Source: Bacillus sp. REN3 (lineage in GTDB: Bacteria; Bacillota; Bacilli; Bacillales; Cytobacillaceae). Taken from it: a stretch of DNA of 64,000 nt. A model generated the notes under the pieces. That model had not been told where the DNA came from. It worked only from the letters and a program-made list of their open reading frames with translations, and did no database searches. Below, piece by piece: positions 55,368-63,849 of this stretch. The stretch is from positions 1 to 64,000 of the forward strand of contig NZ_JAERSD010000009.1 in assembly GCF_017912555.1 (NCBI RefSeq), in the 5' to 3' direction. The position numbers were made by a program, and so were the translations under genes. How positions within the stretch are numbered: position 1 is the first letter of the stretch; each line of letters opens with the position of its first letter.

Positions 55368-56561
55368 ATGACAATGCAAACAACCTCTCTGATTGAACAG
55401 ACAGAAAAGTACGGTGCCAACAATTATCACCCCCTGCCAATTGTGATCTCGAAAGCAGAAGGCGTTTGGGTAGAGGACCCAGAAGGAACCAAATATATGG
55501 ACATGCTGAGTGCCTACTCTGCTGTCAACCAGGGTCATCGCCATCCTAAAATCATCCAGGCGCTGAAGGATCAAGCCGATCGGGTGACCCTTACATCAAG
55601 AGCCTTCCATAATGATCAGCTTGGCCCATGGTACGAAAAAATCTGCAGGCTGACAAACAAGGAAATGGCTTTGCCGATGAACACAGGAGCTGAAGCGGTT
55701 GAAACCGCAATCAAGGCTGCACGCCGCTGGGCTTATGATGTAAAGGGTGTAGCAGATAATCAGGCAGAAATCATTGCATGCATTGGAAATTTCCATGGCC
55801 GTACAATGGCAGCGGTTTCACTTTCGTCTGAAGCTGAATACAAACGCGGGTTCGGACCGTTGCTCCCTGGTATCAAACTGATTCCATATGGAGACCTGGA
55901 TGCGTTGAAAGAAGCTATCACTCCAAACACTGCCGCCTTCCTGATCGAGCCAATCCAGGGGGAAGCAGGCATCCTGATTCCGCCTGAAGGGTTCATGAAA
56001 GCTGCTTACGATGTATGTAAAGAGAATAATGTCCTGTTTATCGCTGATGAAATCCAGGCGGGCCTTGCACGGTCAGGGAAGATGTTCGCTTGTGATTGGG
56101 AAGGCATCGAACCGGATATGTACATACTTGGAAAAGCGCTTGGAGGAGGAGTATTCCCGATCTCCTGCGTTGTCGCTGATCGCGATGTTCTTGGCGTGTT
56201 CAATCCTGGTTCTCATGGATCGACTTTTGGAGGCAACCCAATGGCCTGCGCTGTTTCAATCGCTTCCATTGATGTGCTGATCGATGAAAAGCTGGCAGAC
56301 CGTTCGCTTGAATTGGGAGAGTATTTCATTGCAAAGCTTAAGGAAATCCAAAACCCGAAAATAAAGGAGATCCGCGGCAGGGGACTGTTCATTGGTGTGG
56401 AGCTCAGCGAACCGGCACGGAAATATTGTGAAGAATTAAAAGAGGAAGGGCTGCTGTGCAAGGAAACGCATGAAACAGTCATCCGATTCGCTCCACCGCT
56501 CGTCATTACACGTGAAGAGCTCGACTGGGCAATCGAACGAATCGAAAAAGTATTATCTTAA
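55368..56561 (+). CDS. rocD: Ornithine aminotransferase RocD
   Basis: A 397-residue class III PLP aminotransferase. The PLP lysine is K256 in [36 protein letters not shown] and EPIQGEAGI are typical of ornithine aminotransferases. It transfers the delta-amino group of ornithine to 2-oxoglutarate, giving glutamate semialdehyde for arginine use and proline synthesis. In B. subtilis rocD lies in the roc operon; here it stands alone with its own terminator, in place of the yugH/yugG genes, and no sigma-L type -12/-24 sequence is seen. Confidence 0.94.
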   Translation: MTMQTTSLIEQTEKYGANNYHPLPIVISKAEGVWVEDPEGTKYMDMLSAYSAVNQGHRHPKIIQALKDQADRVTLTSRAFHNDQLGPWYEKICRLTNKEMALPMNTGAEAVETAIKAARRWAYDVKGVADNQAEIIACIGNFHGRTMAAVSLSSEAEYKRGFGPLLPGIKLIPYGDLDALKEAITPNTAAFLIEPIQGEAGILIPPEGFMKAAYDVCKENNVLFIADEIQAGLARSGKMFACDWEGIEPDMYILGKALGGGVFPISCVVADRDVLGVFNPGSHGSTFGGNPMACAVSIASIDVLIDEKLADRSLELGEYFIAKLKEIQNPKIKEIRGRGLFIGVELSEPARKYCEELKEEGLLCKETHETVIRFAPPLVITREELDWAIERIEKVLS

Positions 56562-56570
56562 AGTCGCAAA

Positions 56571-56608
56571 AAACCCGCCGGGAATCCATGTTCCGGCGGG
56601 TTTCTTTT
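56571..56608. terminator. Terminator between rocD and yuzA
   Basis: AAACCCGCCGG…CCGGCGGGTTT stem; both strands have T-rich tails, between convergent genes. Confidence 0.88.
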
Positions 56609-56614
56609 GGTTAA

Positions 56615-56848
56615 TCAGCGAGTTGTGCGCGGTTCTGCTGCACTTTCGGCTTCTTCGCTTGGAGCAAAAAGAAGTCCGAGGTTGATCAATCCAGCAATTC
56701 CTACCAGGCCGTATACAATTCTTGCAAGCGCAGAATCCTGGCCGCCAAAAATTGCAGCTACAAGGTCAAATTGGAAGAATCCGACTAAGCCCCAGTTGAT
56801 GGCACCAATAATCGTAAGAACCAATGCAATACGTTGAATTGTGCTCAT
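56615..56848 (-). CDS. yuzA: YuzA family membrane protein (DUF378)
   Basis: A 77-residue protein with two hydrophobic helices (residues 5-29 and 43-65), the DUF378 signature ALVLTIIGAINWGLVGFFQFD, and a charged C-terminal tail. Function unknown. AAGGAGGAAAT precedes the ATG at 56848; the frame to 56878 has no ribosome-binding site. Located before yugJ as in B. subtilis. Confidence 0.85.
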   Translation of the reverse strand: MSTIQRIALVLTIIGAINWGLVGFFQFDLVAAIFGGQDSALARIVYGLVGIAGLINLGLLFAPSEEAESAAEPRTTR

Positions 56849-57048
56849 GGATATTTCCTCCTTAAAAAATGGATTCATACTATATAGTGGCTCCGCAACG
56901 AAAAATTATACGTTTTCGCTGTACTTTTTACATACCTTTCTTGAAATTTTTGTAACAATTTACAGCACATTAACAGGAATTTGAAGGGTTAAACTTTTGC
57001 AAAAGCTATTCAAAAAGAACATAATTAGCGTTAGGGAAGGTGATATTA

Positions 57049-58212
57049 ATGGACAATTTTACTTTTTGGAATCCAACCAAGCTCATTTTTGGGAAAGGTC
57101 AAATAGAGGAACTGAAGAAGGAAGTCCCTCAATACGGAAAAAAAGTGCTTCTTGTTTATGGCGGCGGAAGCATCAAACGGAACGGTCTATATGACTCGGT
57201 CATGGACAATTTAAAAGCAGCCGGCGTTGAGGTTTTCGAACTTTCTGGTGTGGAACCAAACCCGCGGATTTCAACAGTCCGCAAGGGAGTGGATATCTGC
57301 AAACAAGAAGGCGTTGATTTCCTGCTTGCAGTAGGAGGCGGCAGTGTCATCGACTGCACTAAAGCGATCGCGGCGGGGGCAAAGTATGATGGAGATGCCT
57401 GGGATCTTGTGACAAAGAAAGCGATGGCAACAGACGCACTTCCATTCGGGACTGTATTGACATTGGCAGCGACAGGTTCCGAAATGAACGCTGGTTCTGT
57501 TATCACAAACTGGGAAACAAATGAAAAATACGGCTGGGGAAGCCCTGTGACCTTCCCGCGGTTCTCAATCCTTGATCCGGTCAATACCTTCACGGTTCCA
57601 AAGGATCAAACGATTTACGGCATCGTTGATATGATGTCTCACGTATTCGAACATTATTTCCATCAAACTGAAAACACGGAATTCCAGGACCGCATGTGTG
57701 AATCCTTGCTGCTTACGGTAATGGAAACAGCTCCAAAGCTTCTTGAAGACCTTGAGAATTACGAACATCGGGCTACAATCCTTTATACCGGCACAATGGC
57801 TCTAAACGGGATGCTGTCAATGGGCTACCGCGGCGACTGGGCAACACATAACATCGAGCATGCAGTCTCCGCTGTTTATGATATCCCTCATGGAGGGGGG
57901 CTGGCCATTCTTTTCCCTAACTGGATGAAACACAACTTGAAGGTGAACCCCGAACGCTTCAAAAAGATGGCTGTCAGGGTATTCGGCGTCAACCCGGTAG
58001 GAAAAACGGCCGAAGAAACGGGTCTCGAGGGCATCGGAAAGCTACGTGAATTCTGGAACAGCATCGGTGCCCCTTCACGCCTGGCTGATTATGGAATCGA
58101 TGACAGCAAAATCGAATTGATGGCTGACAAGGCGATGGCGAATGGCGAATTCGGCAATTTCAATAAGTTAAAACGTGAAGATGTACTTAAAATCTATCGT
58201 ATGTCTCTATAG
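57049..58212 (+). CDS. yugJ: Iron-containing NADH-dependent butanol dehydrogenase YugJ
   Basis: A 387-residue group III alcohol dehydrogenase, the length of B. subtilis YugJ. The NAD-binding [15 protein letters not shown] and the metal-site histidines ([27 protein letters not shown]) are intact. It reduces aldehydes such as butanal or medium-chain aldehydes with NAD(P)H in the cytoplasm; the true substrate is inferred. AAGGTGAT precedes the ATG at 57049. It has its own terminator. Confidence 0.9.
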   Translation: MDNFTFWNPTKLIFGKGQIEELKKEVPQYGKKVLLVYGGGSIKRNGLYDSVMDNLKAAGVEVFELSGVEPNPRISTVRKGVDICKQEGVDFLLAVGGGSVIDCTKAIAAGAKYDGDAWDLVTKKAMATDALPFGTVLTLAATGSEMNAGSVITNWETNEKYGWGSPVTFPRFSILDPVNTFTVPKDQTIYGIVDMMSHVFEHYFHQTENTEFQDRMCESLLLTVMETAPKLLEDLENYEHRATILYTGTMALNGMLSMGYRGDWATHNIEHAVSAVYDIPHGGGLAILFPNWMKHNLKVNPERFKKMAVRVFGVNPVGKTAEETGLEGIGKLREFWNSIGAPSRLADYGIDDSKIELMADKAMANGEFGNFNKLKREDVLKIYRMSL

Positions 58213-58221
58213 CATCGGAAT

Positions 58222-58256
58222 GAAAGGACCCAGGTTACCCTGGGTCCTTTCCTGTT
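58222..58256 (+). terminator. Terminator after yugJ
   Basis: A 13-bp perfect stem GAAAGGACCCAGG/CCTGGGTCCTTTC, a 4-base loop, then a T-rich tail. Confidence 0.9.
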
Positions 58257-58367
58257 TTTACGGATGAAGCTATCTGGGAATTAATTTAGGAAGTAACGGA
58301 AAAAATATCATGTCTTGGGCTTTGAAAAAAATTCACAATTGGGCGCGCTTACATCCGGGTGTGTTCC

Positions 58368-58396
58368 TTGATTCTTGGGATGGCTTTCGTTAAAGT
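58368..58396 (+). promoter_or_regulatory. Probable pgi promoter
   Basis: TTGATT (58368-58373), 17 bases, TAAAGT (58391-58396), 32 bases before pgi. Confidence 0.55.
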
Positions 58397-58428
58397 GATA
58401 GAGAATACAATTAATTGGAGGATCAGAC

Positions 58429-59775
58429 ATGACACATGTTCGTTTTGATTACTCGAAGGCGCTAAGCTTTTTTGGTGAACACGAAGTTACATACTTAAGG
58501 GATTTTGTTAAAGTGGCCCATCATTCATTGCATGAAAAGACTGGTGCAGGCGGAGACTTTTTAGGCTGGATCGACCTGCCAGTCGAATATGATAAAGAAG
58601 AATTTGCGCGCATCCAGAAGTCTGCTGAAAAAATCAAGAGCGATTCAGAAGTTTTGCTTGTCGTAGGGATCGGCGGTTCATACCTGGGAGCAAGGGCCGC
58701 GCTCGAATTTTTGCAGCACAGCTTTTACAACGTCCTGCCAACAGGAAAAAGGAAGACTCCGCAAATCATTTTCATCGGCAATAATATCAGTTCAACTTAC
58801 ATGAAAGATGTAATCGATCTGATTGAAGGCAAGGATTTTTCCATCAATGTCATTTCCAAGTCAGGCACCACAACGGAGCCTGCCATTGCCTTCCGTATTT
58901 TCCGAAAGTTGCTTGAAGAAAAGTATGGTGTTGAAGAAGCCCGCAAGCGCATTTATGCAACAACGGATAAAGCGCGCGGAGCCCTGAAGACACTTGCTGA
59001 CGAAGAAGGCTACGAGTCATTCATCATTCCTGATGACGTAGGCGGACGTTACTCGGTATTGACAGCTGTCGGACTGCTGCCGATTGCTGTCAGCGGTTCC
59101 GACATCGAAGCGATGATGAAAGGCGCTGCACAGGCGCGTGAGGATTTCAGCAATTCCGAGCTGGAAGAGAATGCGGCTTATCAGTATGCGGCTGTCCGCA
59201 ATGTCCTTTATAACAAAGGAAAGACAATCGAGATGCTGATAAATTATGAGCCTTCCCTGCAGTACTTTTCTGAATGGTGGAAGCAATTGTTTGGCGAAAG
59301 TGAAGGCAAGGATCAGAAAGGAATCTATCCTTCGTCCGCAAACTTCTCGACAGACCTGCACTCTCTTGGCCAATATGTCCAGGAAGGCCGCCGCGACTTA
59401 TTCGAAACGATTATCAGGGTGGATAAGCCGCGCCATCAATTGATAATAGAGGAAGCAGAAAATGACCTCGATGGTCTGAACTACTTAGCTGGCAAAACAG
59501 TCGATTTCGTCAACAACAAAGCATTTGAAGGAACGATGCTTGCCCATACGGACGGAGGGGTTCCTAACCTCGTCGTAGAGATTCCTGAACTTGATGAATA
59601 TACATTTGGCTACCTTGTGTATTTCTTTGAGAAAGCTTGCGCGATGAGCGGCTACCTCCTTGGGGTCAACCCATTTGACCAGCCTGGTGTGGAGGCATAC
59701 AAAGTCAACATGTTTGCACTCCTAGGCAAACCAGGCTTCGAGGAGAAAAAAGCAGAACTTGAAAAACGTTTGTAA
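58429..59775 (+). CDS. pgi: Glucose-6-phosphate isomerase
   Basis: A 448-residue Bacillus-type phosphoglucose isomerase, interconverting glucose 6-phosphate and fructose 6-phosphate. SIS-domain phosphate-binding segments [15 protein letters not shown] and [15 protein letters not shown], catalytic residues in the [10 protein letters not shown] region, and the C-terminal [12 protein letters not shown] signature are present. TTGGAGGAT precedes the ATG. With glpX in this window it belongs to central carbon metabolism, but the two are not linked. Confidence 0.97.
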   Translation: MTHVRFDYSKALSFFGEHEVTYLRDFVKVAHHSLHEKTGAGGDFLGWIDLPVEYDKEEFARIQKSAEKIKSDSEVLLVVGIGGSYLGARAALEFLQHSFYNVLPTGKRKTPQIIFIGNNISSTYMKDVIDLIEGKDFSINVISKSGTTTEPAIAFRIFRKLLEEKYGVEEARKRIYATTDKARGALKTLADEEGYESFIIPDDVGGRYSVLTAVGLLPIAVSGSDIEAMMKGAAQAREDFSNSELEENAAYQYAAVRNVLYNKGKTIEMLINYEPSLQYFSEWWKQLFGESEGKDQKGIYPSSANFSTDLHSLGQYVQEGRRDLFETIIRVDKPRHQLIIEEAENDLDGLNYLAGKTVDFVNNKAFEGTMLAHTDGGVPNLVVEIPELDEYTFGYLVYFFEKACAMSGYLLGVNPFDQPGVEAYKVNMFALLGKPGFEEKKAELEKRL

Positions 59776-59782
59776 TAAACGG

Positions 59783-59817
59783 ACAGGAGTACCCGATGCT
59801 GGGCACTCCTGTTTTGC
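59783..59817 (+). terminator. Terminator after pgi
   Basis: ACAGGAGT…ACTCCTGT stem with inner CC/GG pairing, then T's. Confidence 0.75.
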
Positions 59818-59905
59818 CTTTCCAGGAGGTAATTCAATTCATAGTCATGAAATCCCGTTTTTTGCTCAAACTAATTTTAAAATGCAAAGGAAAGGGGATA
59901 GAACA

Positions 59906-60313
59906 ATGATTGAGATCCCATCTGAACTGGAAGGCAAACACTTTGAGCTTTATAAACTTGAACAGCTTCTTAAGCCGCTGGGCTATGCGATTGGAGGAAA
60001 TTGGGACTATGACCACGGAGCCTTTGATTACAAAATCGATGATGAGACAGGCTATCAATTTCTGCGGCTCCCATTTGAAGCGATTGACGGACAGCTTGAC
60101 TCCAACGGCTGCACGGTAAAATTGCAGCGCCCTTTCCTGCTATCGCATAAATACCAGCGCGGACTGGATGACCATGCCTTCATCGGCAATGCGGGGGCTT
60201 CTTTCAATCAATTTTCCGAGCCGGTCGATAAGGATGCGAGCTTTCCAGAGAAATACATCGAAGTTGGGAAGGCCTTGGTCCAGGAAGCTGAAGCTGCGAT
60301 TTTGAACCCTTAA
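59906..60313 (+). CDS. yugN: YugN-like family protein
   Basis: A 135-residue soluble protein of the YugN-like family, with GYAIGGNWDYDHGAFDYKID and an RPFLLSHKYQRGLDD segment. Function unknown. The ATG at 59906 has AAAGGGGATAG upstream; the frame is open further upstream but lacks support. Its 3' end overlaps the convergent yugO end by 4 bases, so no separate terminator fits between them. Confidence 0.85.
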   Translation: MIEIPSELEGKHFELYKLEQLLKPLGYAIGGNWDYDHGAFDYKIDDETGYQFLRLPFEAIDGQLDSNGCTVKLQRPFLLSHKYQRGLDDHAFIGNAGASFNQFSEPVDKDASFPEKYIEVGKALVQEAEAAILNP

Positions 60314-61296
60314 TTCGTAATCGAGAGCAAAAAATCATCTTCTTCGATCGTTATATGATCTGCAGGGTTGACGGCGATGTCGTCCCCTTTTTTTATGCCT
60401 AGTAAAATGATATTCTGCTTTAGCAGCAGTGTACTCGCCTCATGAAAGCTTTTCCCGATTGTTTCATTCCCTGCCGGAATATAGGACAAGTGCTTTCCAT
60501 TCAATTCGCCAAGGAAGTCCAGAAGCGAATTGACATGGCCTTCTGTGAAGAGGCTGTTTAAAATGACAGCGCTTGTCAGCGTGTTTGTCTGAATCAGCTC
60601 ATCCGCTCCAGCCCTTCGTGCATTGTTCGCCTGTTCGTTAGTCTGGATTTCAGCTATGCAATAAATGTCCGGGTTCAAGCCTTTGATGGCCAGCAAGGTA
60701 AGGACTGTATGCATGTCTGCGTGCATTTCATCAAGTTTTTGATCGGAAGTGATGATCACTCTTCTTGCATCGTGGATTTTGGCTTTGACTAGTGTCTCAT
60801 CCTTGTCAGCCCTGCCGCGGATAAAATAGACATGGTTATCTGAAAGCGGGTTTGATTCCAATGAAGCATCAATCAAAATGATTGGCTGTTTCGTTTCACA
60901 GATTGTCCGGATGATTTCACGTGATCTTTCATTCCAGCCAATGATGATAATATGCCCTTTTCCGTTATAGCGTACTTTCCCTTCAAGGAGCTGGTTCTGC
61001 TTTGTGACGGTCGCAGCAGAAAGGGAGATAAAATAAGATGTTAAAAATCCTGTGCCAACAAACAAAAGGATCATGCCGGTGATTTTTCCGGGAACCGTCA
61101 TCGGGACTGAATCTCCATAGCCAGTAGTGGAGGCAGTGATGATCGCCCACCAGACTCCATCGAATACAGTCTTGAAGTTTTCAGGCTCAATAAAGTGGAT
61201 GATCGATCCGAAAAAAAAGATGATCAATATAGCGATCATCAGGATTCTTGCAAGCATCGGAAGCCTGATAAAACGGATGTATAGGTCTTTGGTCAA
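60310..61296 (-). CDS. yugO: Potassium channel YugO (ion channel plus RCK domain)
   Basis: A 328-residue protein, the length of B. subtilis YugO. Two membrane helices flank a pore loop with the K+ selectivity filter TTGYGD (residues 57-62). The cytoplasmic part is an RCK/TrkA-N domain (GHIIIIGWNERSREIIRTI) and a C-terminal TrkA-C-like region. In B. subtilis YugO carries the electrical K+ signal in biofilms and is encoded with mstX. No mstX-like gene is found upstream here. TTG start at 61296 with GGGAGGG upstream. Confidence 0.93.
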   Translation of the reverse strand: MTKDLYIRFIRLPMLARILMIAILIIFFFGSIIHFIEPENFKTVFDGVWWAIITASTTGYGDSVPMTVPGKITGMILLFVGTGFLTSYFISLSAATVTKQNQLLEGKVRYNGKGHIIIIGWNERSREIIRTICETKQPIILIDASLESNPLSDNHVYFIRGRADKDETLVKAKIHDARRVIITSDQKLDEMHADMHTVLTLLAIKGLNPDIYCIAEIQTNEQANNARRAGADELIQTNTLTSAVILNSLFTEGHVNSLLDFLGELNGKHLSYIPAGNETIGKSFHEASTLLLKQNIILLGIKKGDDIAVNPADHITIEEDDFLLSITN

Positions 61297-61515
61297 AGTA
61301 AGTCCCTCCCAATGGCTCTTTTTCTATGTAACAAATATATTTCCTTTTCCCGGAATCATCGGATGGGAAACGGAGCAATAAAAATTTTGCTTGTCCTTAT
61401 TTTTGGCGGATACAGGAAGTTTTAGCCCGAAATTCAAGTATTTTTTCCTCATCCAGTATATACGCCGTCCCGGACAATCCTCACACTGCAATATCCTTTT
61501 ATAAAAGGAGGGATC

Positions 61516-61710
61516 ATGATGTTCAATTCTGCTGCAGGGCTTTTCCTGGCATGCATTCTTGCAGGATTTGCCTTGCTTCATCTGCCGTCGTTGACCGGGC
61601 TTCTGGCAATGCCTCTTCTCAAAATCATCGGTATTCTCGTTATCCTTATCTTTTCTTTCACTCTTATCTATATGGGAGCAAGAGTCCTGTTCAAGGGGAG
61701 CTGGAGTTAA
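61516..61710 (+). CDS. Small two-helix membrane protein, unknown
   Basis: 64 residues, almost all hydrophobic, with two membrane helices (residues 3-27 and 33-57) and a short basic C-terminus. AAGGAGGGATC precedes two adjacent ATGs (61516, 61519). A strong terminator follows. Divergent from yugO. Not recognised. Confidence 0.6.
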   Translation: MMFNSAAGLFLACILAGFALLHLPSLTGLLAMPLLKIIGILVILIFSFTLIYMGARVLFKGSWS

Positions 61711-61717
61711 TTCCACG

Positions 61718-61750
61718 AAAAGAAACCTGCCGGCAGGCAGGTTTCTTTGT
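61718..61750 (+). terminator. Terminator after the small membrane protein gene
   Basis: A 13-bp stem AAAGAAACCTGCC/GGCAGGTTTCTTT with a 4-base loop. The T-run is short on the + strand. Confidence 0.8.
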
Positions 61751-61838
61751 CAATAACAGATCATTTGTCCGCGGAAAATAAAATTTGAGCTGAGCCGGCT
61801 ATAGGAACTAGCCTGTCCGCCCCAGAAGGTTAAATACA

Positions 61839-61913
61839 ATGCTTCCATTCAATCTGTTCCGAGCGATCATCGGTACGCTCCTTCTCTTTTTTACATATGC
61901 ATCAAAGGACTAA
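61839..61913 (+). CDS. Possible 24-residue hydrophobic micropeptide
   Basis: MLPFNLFRAIIG then LLLFF and a polar end. AGAAGG lies about 9 bases upstream. It could be chance; listed because it is the only feature in this gap. Confidence 0.25.
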   Translation: MLPFNLFRAIIGTLLLFFTYASKD

Positions 61914-61995
61914 TCACCGGTATGCGGCCATACAATGAACAAGAGACAAAACATGGCCCGCATGGGAGAAAAATCATGGCAGGAGTTGAAGGGAC

Positions 61996-62583
61996 GTGGA
62001 GGGATTCATCATTGCTATTTTGGACTGGCTATCCAACCTTGGTTATATTGGTATTGCGCTCGGCTTGATGCTCGAGGTGATCCCAAGCGAAGTTGTCCTT
62101 GGCTACGGTGGATACCTGACATCCATCGGAAACATCAGCTTCTTTGGAGCGGTTATTGCTGGTACAATCGGCGGCACAATCGCCCAGCTCTTTTTATACT
62201 GGCTTGGCTATTATGGGGGAAGGCCGGTACTTGAAAAGTATGGGAAATATTTGCTGATCAGCAGCCATCATATTGATCTTTCAGAGGAGTGGTTCGCCAA
62301 ATACGGATCGGGAGTGATTTTTTCAGCAAGATTCATCCCGGTGGTGAGGCATGCTATTTCCATACCTGCAGGAATGGCAAGGATGCCCTTCCTTAAATTC
62401 ACGGCCTATACGATGGCAGCTGTCCTTCCATGGACAATGTTCTTTTTGTATCTAGGCTTCATACTAGGCGATAATTGGACAGGAATCAAGGACGCTGCAA
62501 GGCCATTCATCATTCCTGTCAGTATCCTTGCACTTGGTGCAGGGACCATTTATTTCTTATACGGGAAATACCATCAGCGCTGA
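61996..62583 (+). CDS. DedA family membrane protein (2)
   Basis: A 195-residue DedA protein with about five helices. It shows LGLMLEVIPSEVVLGYGGYL (E-x-x-x-P region), FSARFIPVVRHAISIPAGMARM (the R and the F-x-P motif) and the conserved WTMFFLYLGFILG. It probably works in membrane lipid or undecaprenyl-phosphate handling, by family. GTG start at 61996 with GAAGGGAC upstream. Followed by a hairpin terminator and then the regulator/peptide pair. Confidence 0.85.
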   Translation: MEGFIIAILDWLSNLGYIGIALGLMLEVIPSEVVLGYGGYLTSIGNISFFGAVIAGTIGGTIAQLFLYWLGYYGGRPVLEKYGKYLLISSHHIDLSEEWFAKYGSGVIFSARFIPVVRHAISIPAGMARMPFLKFTAYTMAAVLPWTMFFLYLGFILGDNWTGIKDAARPFIIPVSILALGAGTIYFLYGKYHQR

Positions 62584-62613
62584 GTCCTGGATTGCATTCC
62601 GGGACTCTTTATT
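62582..62613 (+). terminator. Terminator after the second DedA gene
   Basis: GAGTCC…GGGACTC hairpin and a short T-run. It isolates the PlcR-like regulator as its own transcription unit. Confidence 0.7.
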
Positions 62614-62646
62614 GATTGGGAAACTCAATTAGGATTGGATGATACT

Positions 62647-62665
62647 AGAATTTTTAAAAGTTTCT
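62647..62665. promoter_or_regulatory. Candidate operator upstream of the PlcR-like gene
   Basis: A 19-bp inverted repeat, AGAA-NN-TTT-N-AAA-NN-TTCT, centred about 55 bases before the regulator's ATG. It is not the B. cereus PlcR box (TATGNAN4TNCATA). Autoregulation through it is inferred. Confidence 0.4.
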
Positions 62666-62711
62666 AACAATGTGATAATATTAAGGAAAATGCTTAAAAA
62701 GAGGTGTTGAG

Positions 62712-63599
62712 ATGAGCGGGGTTGGATATAGTTTCGGAGAAATCCTGGAATCGTTGAGGATTTATAAAGGATTAAGCTTGGCTGAATTGGCAGAAGGCAT
62801 TTGTTCCCGGCAAGATATGATTCAATTTGAAAAAGAAGAAAAATATCCAACTATCGATCAACTTTATAAAATCGCAATGAAGCTTGAGGCCGGGCTGGAT
62901 CATTTCTTTGATTTTGACTCAACAGGTACTTTCAATCACGCAATTGCGGTAATGGAATTGATCAAAAAATACAAAAGGGAACGTGACTACCAGGCAATCC
63001 ATGAAATCATCCAGAAGGAAAAGGGAAACCCGCTTTTCAAACATACATCCTTAAAGCAATTCCTTACCTGGCATGAAGGAATTTGTACATATTATCTTGA
63101 CGGAGACAGAGACCGTTCAGTGCGTTTGCTCAATGAAGCGCTGGATATGACAAACTCGGAGAGGAAAGAGCTGGATGAACGGGAAATCGAAATATTGACC
63201 AGTTTGGCCATAATCGAAAAAGACTCCGGAAACCTTGAGGCTTCTGTAGGGATATTTAAAAGGGCACTTAATGATTTGACGGTCTTGGCTCAAGTCCAGG
63301 ATTCAAAAATCTGGCTCCGGATTCTTTACGGTTTAGCTCAAGCATTGTCGAACCTGGAAGAATATGAGGAGTCATTGATTTATTGCAGCAAGGGGATCGA
63401 TAACTGTATTTATGAAGAAAATATGTATCTATTTGGTGAACTTCATTACCAAACAGGCATGAATTATATAAAATTGGGTAAATTGATGGCAGGAAAAGAA
63501 TTTCTGGAAAGAGCGGTAAATATTTTCAATCTCCAACAAAATGAGAAGTTTGCTCGTTTAGTGGCAATCGAAATGGAAAAGTTATTGAAGCATTGTTAA
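62712..63599 (+). CDS. PlcR-type RRNPP quorum-sensing regulator (HTH plus TPR)
   Basis: A 295-residue cytoplasmic regulator. Residues 8-60 form an XRE helix-turn-helix (ILESLRIYKGLSLAELAEGI, then YPTIDQLYKIAMKLEAGLDHFF). Residues about 70-295 are helical TPR-like repeats, for example LTSLAIIEKDSGNLEASVGI and LRILYGLAQALSNLEEYEES. Architecture, length and several stretches parallel B. cereus PlcR (285 residues), a member of the RRNPP family that binds an imported peptide in its TPR domain to switch DNA binding. GAGGTGTTGAG precedes the ATG. A secreted-peptide gene starts 44 bases downstream on the same strand, the plcR-papR layout. Confidence 0.85.
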   Translation: MSGVGYSFGEILESLRIYKGLSLAELAEGICSRQDMIQFEKEEKYPTIDQLYKIAMKLEAGLDHFFDFDSTGTFNHAIAVMELIKKYKRERDYQAIHEIIQKEKGNPLFKHTSLKQFLTWHEGICTYYLDGDRDRSVRLLNEALDMTNSERKELDEREIEILTSLAIIEKDSGNLEASVGIFKRALNDLTVLAQVQDSKIWLRILYGLAQALSNLEEYEESLIYCSKGIDNCIYEENMYLFGELHYQTGMNYIKLGKLMAGKEFLERAVNIFNLQQNEKFARLVAIEMEKLLKHC

Positions 63600-63643
63600 T
63601 TTTCCGTGTAAACGGACGTATCTCCAAGGAGGTTTGAAATATC

Positions 63644-63799
63644 ATGAAAACAACTATTTATATGGCAGTGCTGGCAGCTTTCCTTCTCAACTTTGGCAGC
63701 TTTGGTTTTAACCATGTCGATGTTGCCGACCTGCCATCGCAGCATACCCAAAGCAGCATATACCTGGCTGACCTTCCGTCACAGCATGCGAGAACTTGA
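63644..63799 (+). CDS. PapR-like secreted pheromone precursor with two ADLPSQH copies
   Basis: A 51-residue precursor: a basic-hydrophobic signal sequence (residues 1-22, MKTTIYMAVLAAFLLNFG), then two copies of ADLPSQH at residues 28-34 and 42-48, 14 residues apart. Four of the seven codons differ between copies (GCC/GCT, CTG/CTT, CCA/CCG, TCG/TCA), all silent, so the peptide seems to be under selection. The heptapeptide shares ADLP with the B. cereus pheromone ADLPFEF and the final H with SDLPFEH. AAGGAGGT precedes the ATG. The expected route is Sec export, cutting outside, oligopeptide import and binding to the upstream regulator; all of this is inferred. Confidence 0.85.
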   Translation: MKTTIYMAVLAAFLLNFGSFGFNHVDVADLPSQHTQSSIYLADLPSQHART

Positions 63800-63814
63800 A
63801 GAATATCCTTACAG

Positions 63815-63846
63815 AAAAGCCTGGCCACAATGTGGCCAGGCTTTTT
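63815..63846 (+). terminator. Strong terminator after the peptide gene
   Basis: AAAAGCCTGGCCAC…GTGGCCAGGCTTTT, a 14-bp stem with a small loop, followed by T's. It ends the regulator/peptide unit. Confidence 0.92.
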
Positions 63847-63849
63847 ACA

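Noticed and set aside
61324-61716. Minus-strand ORF as a possible mstX before yugO
   Set aside because: It lies antisense to the small membrane protein gene and has no resemblance to Mistic.
62582-62712. B. cereus type PlcR box TATGNAN4TNCATA
   Set aside because: I could not find it upstream of the regulator or the peptide gene; only the AGAA-type palindrome is present.
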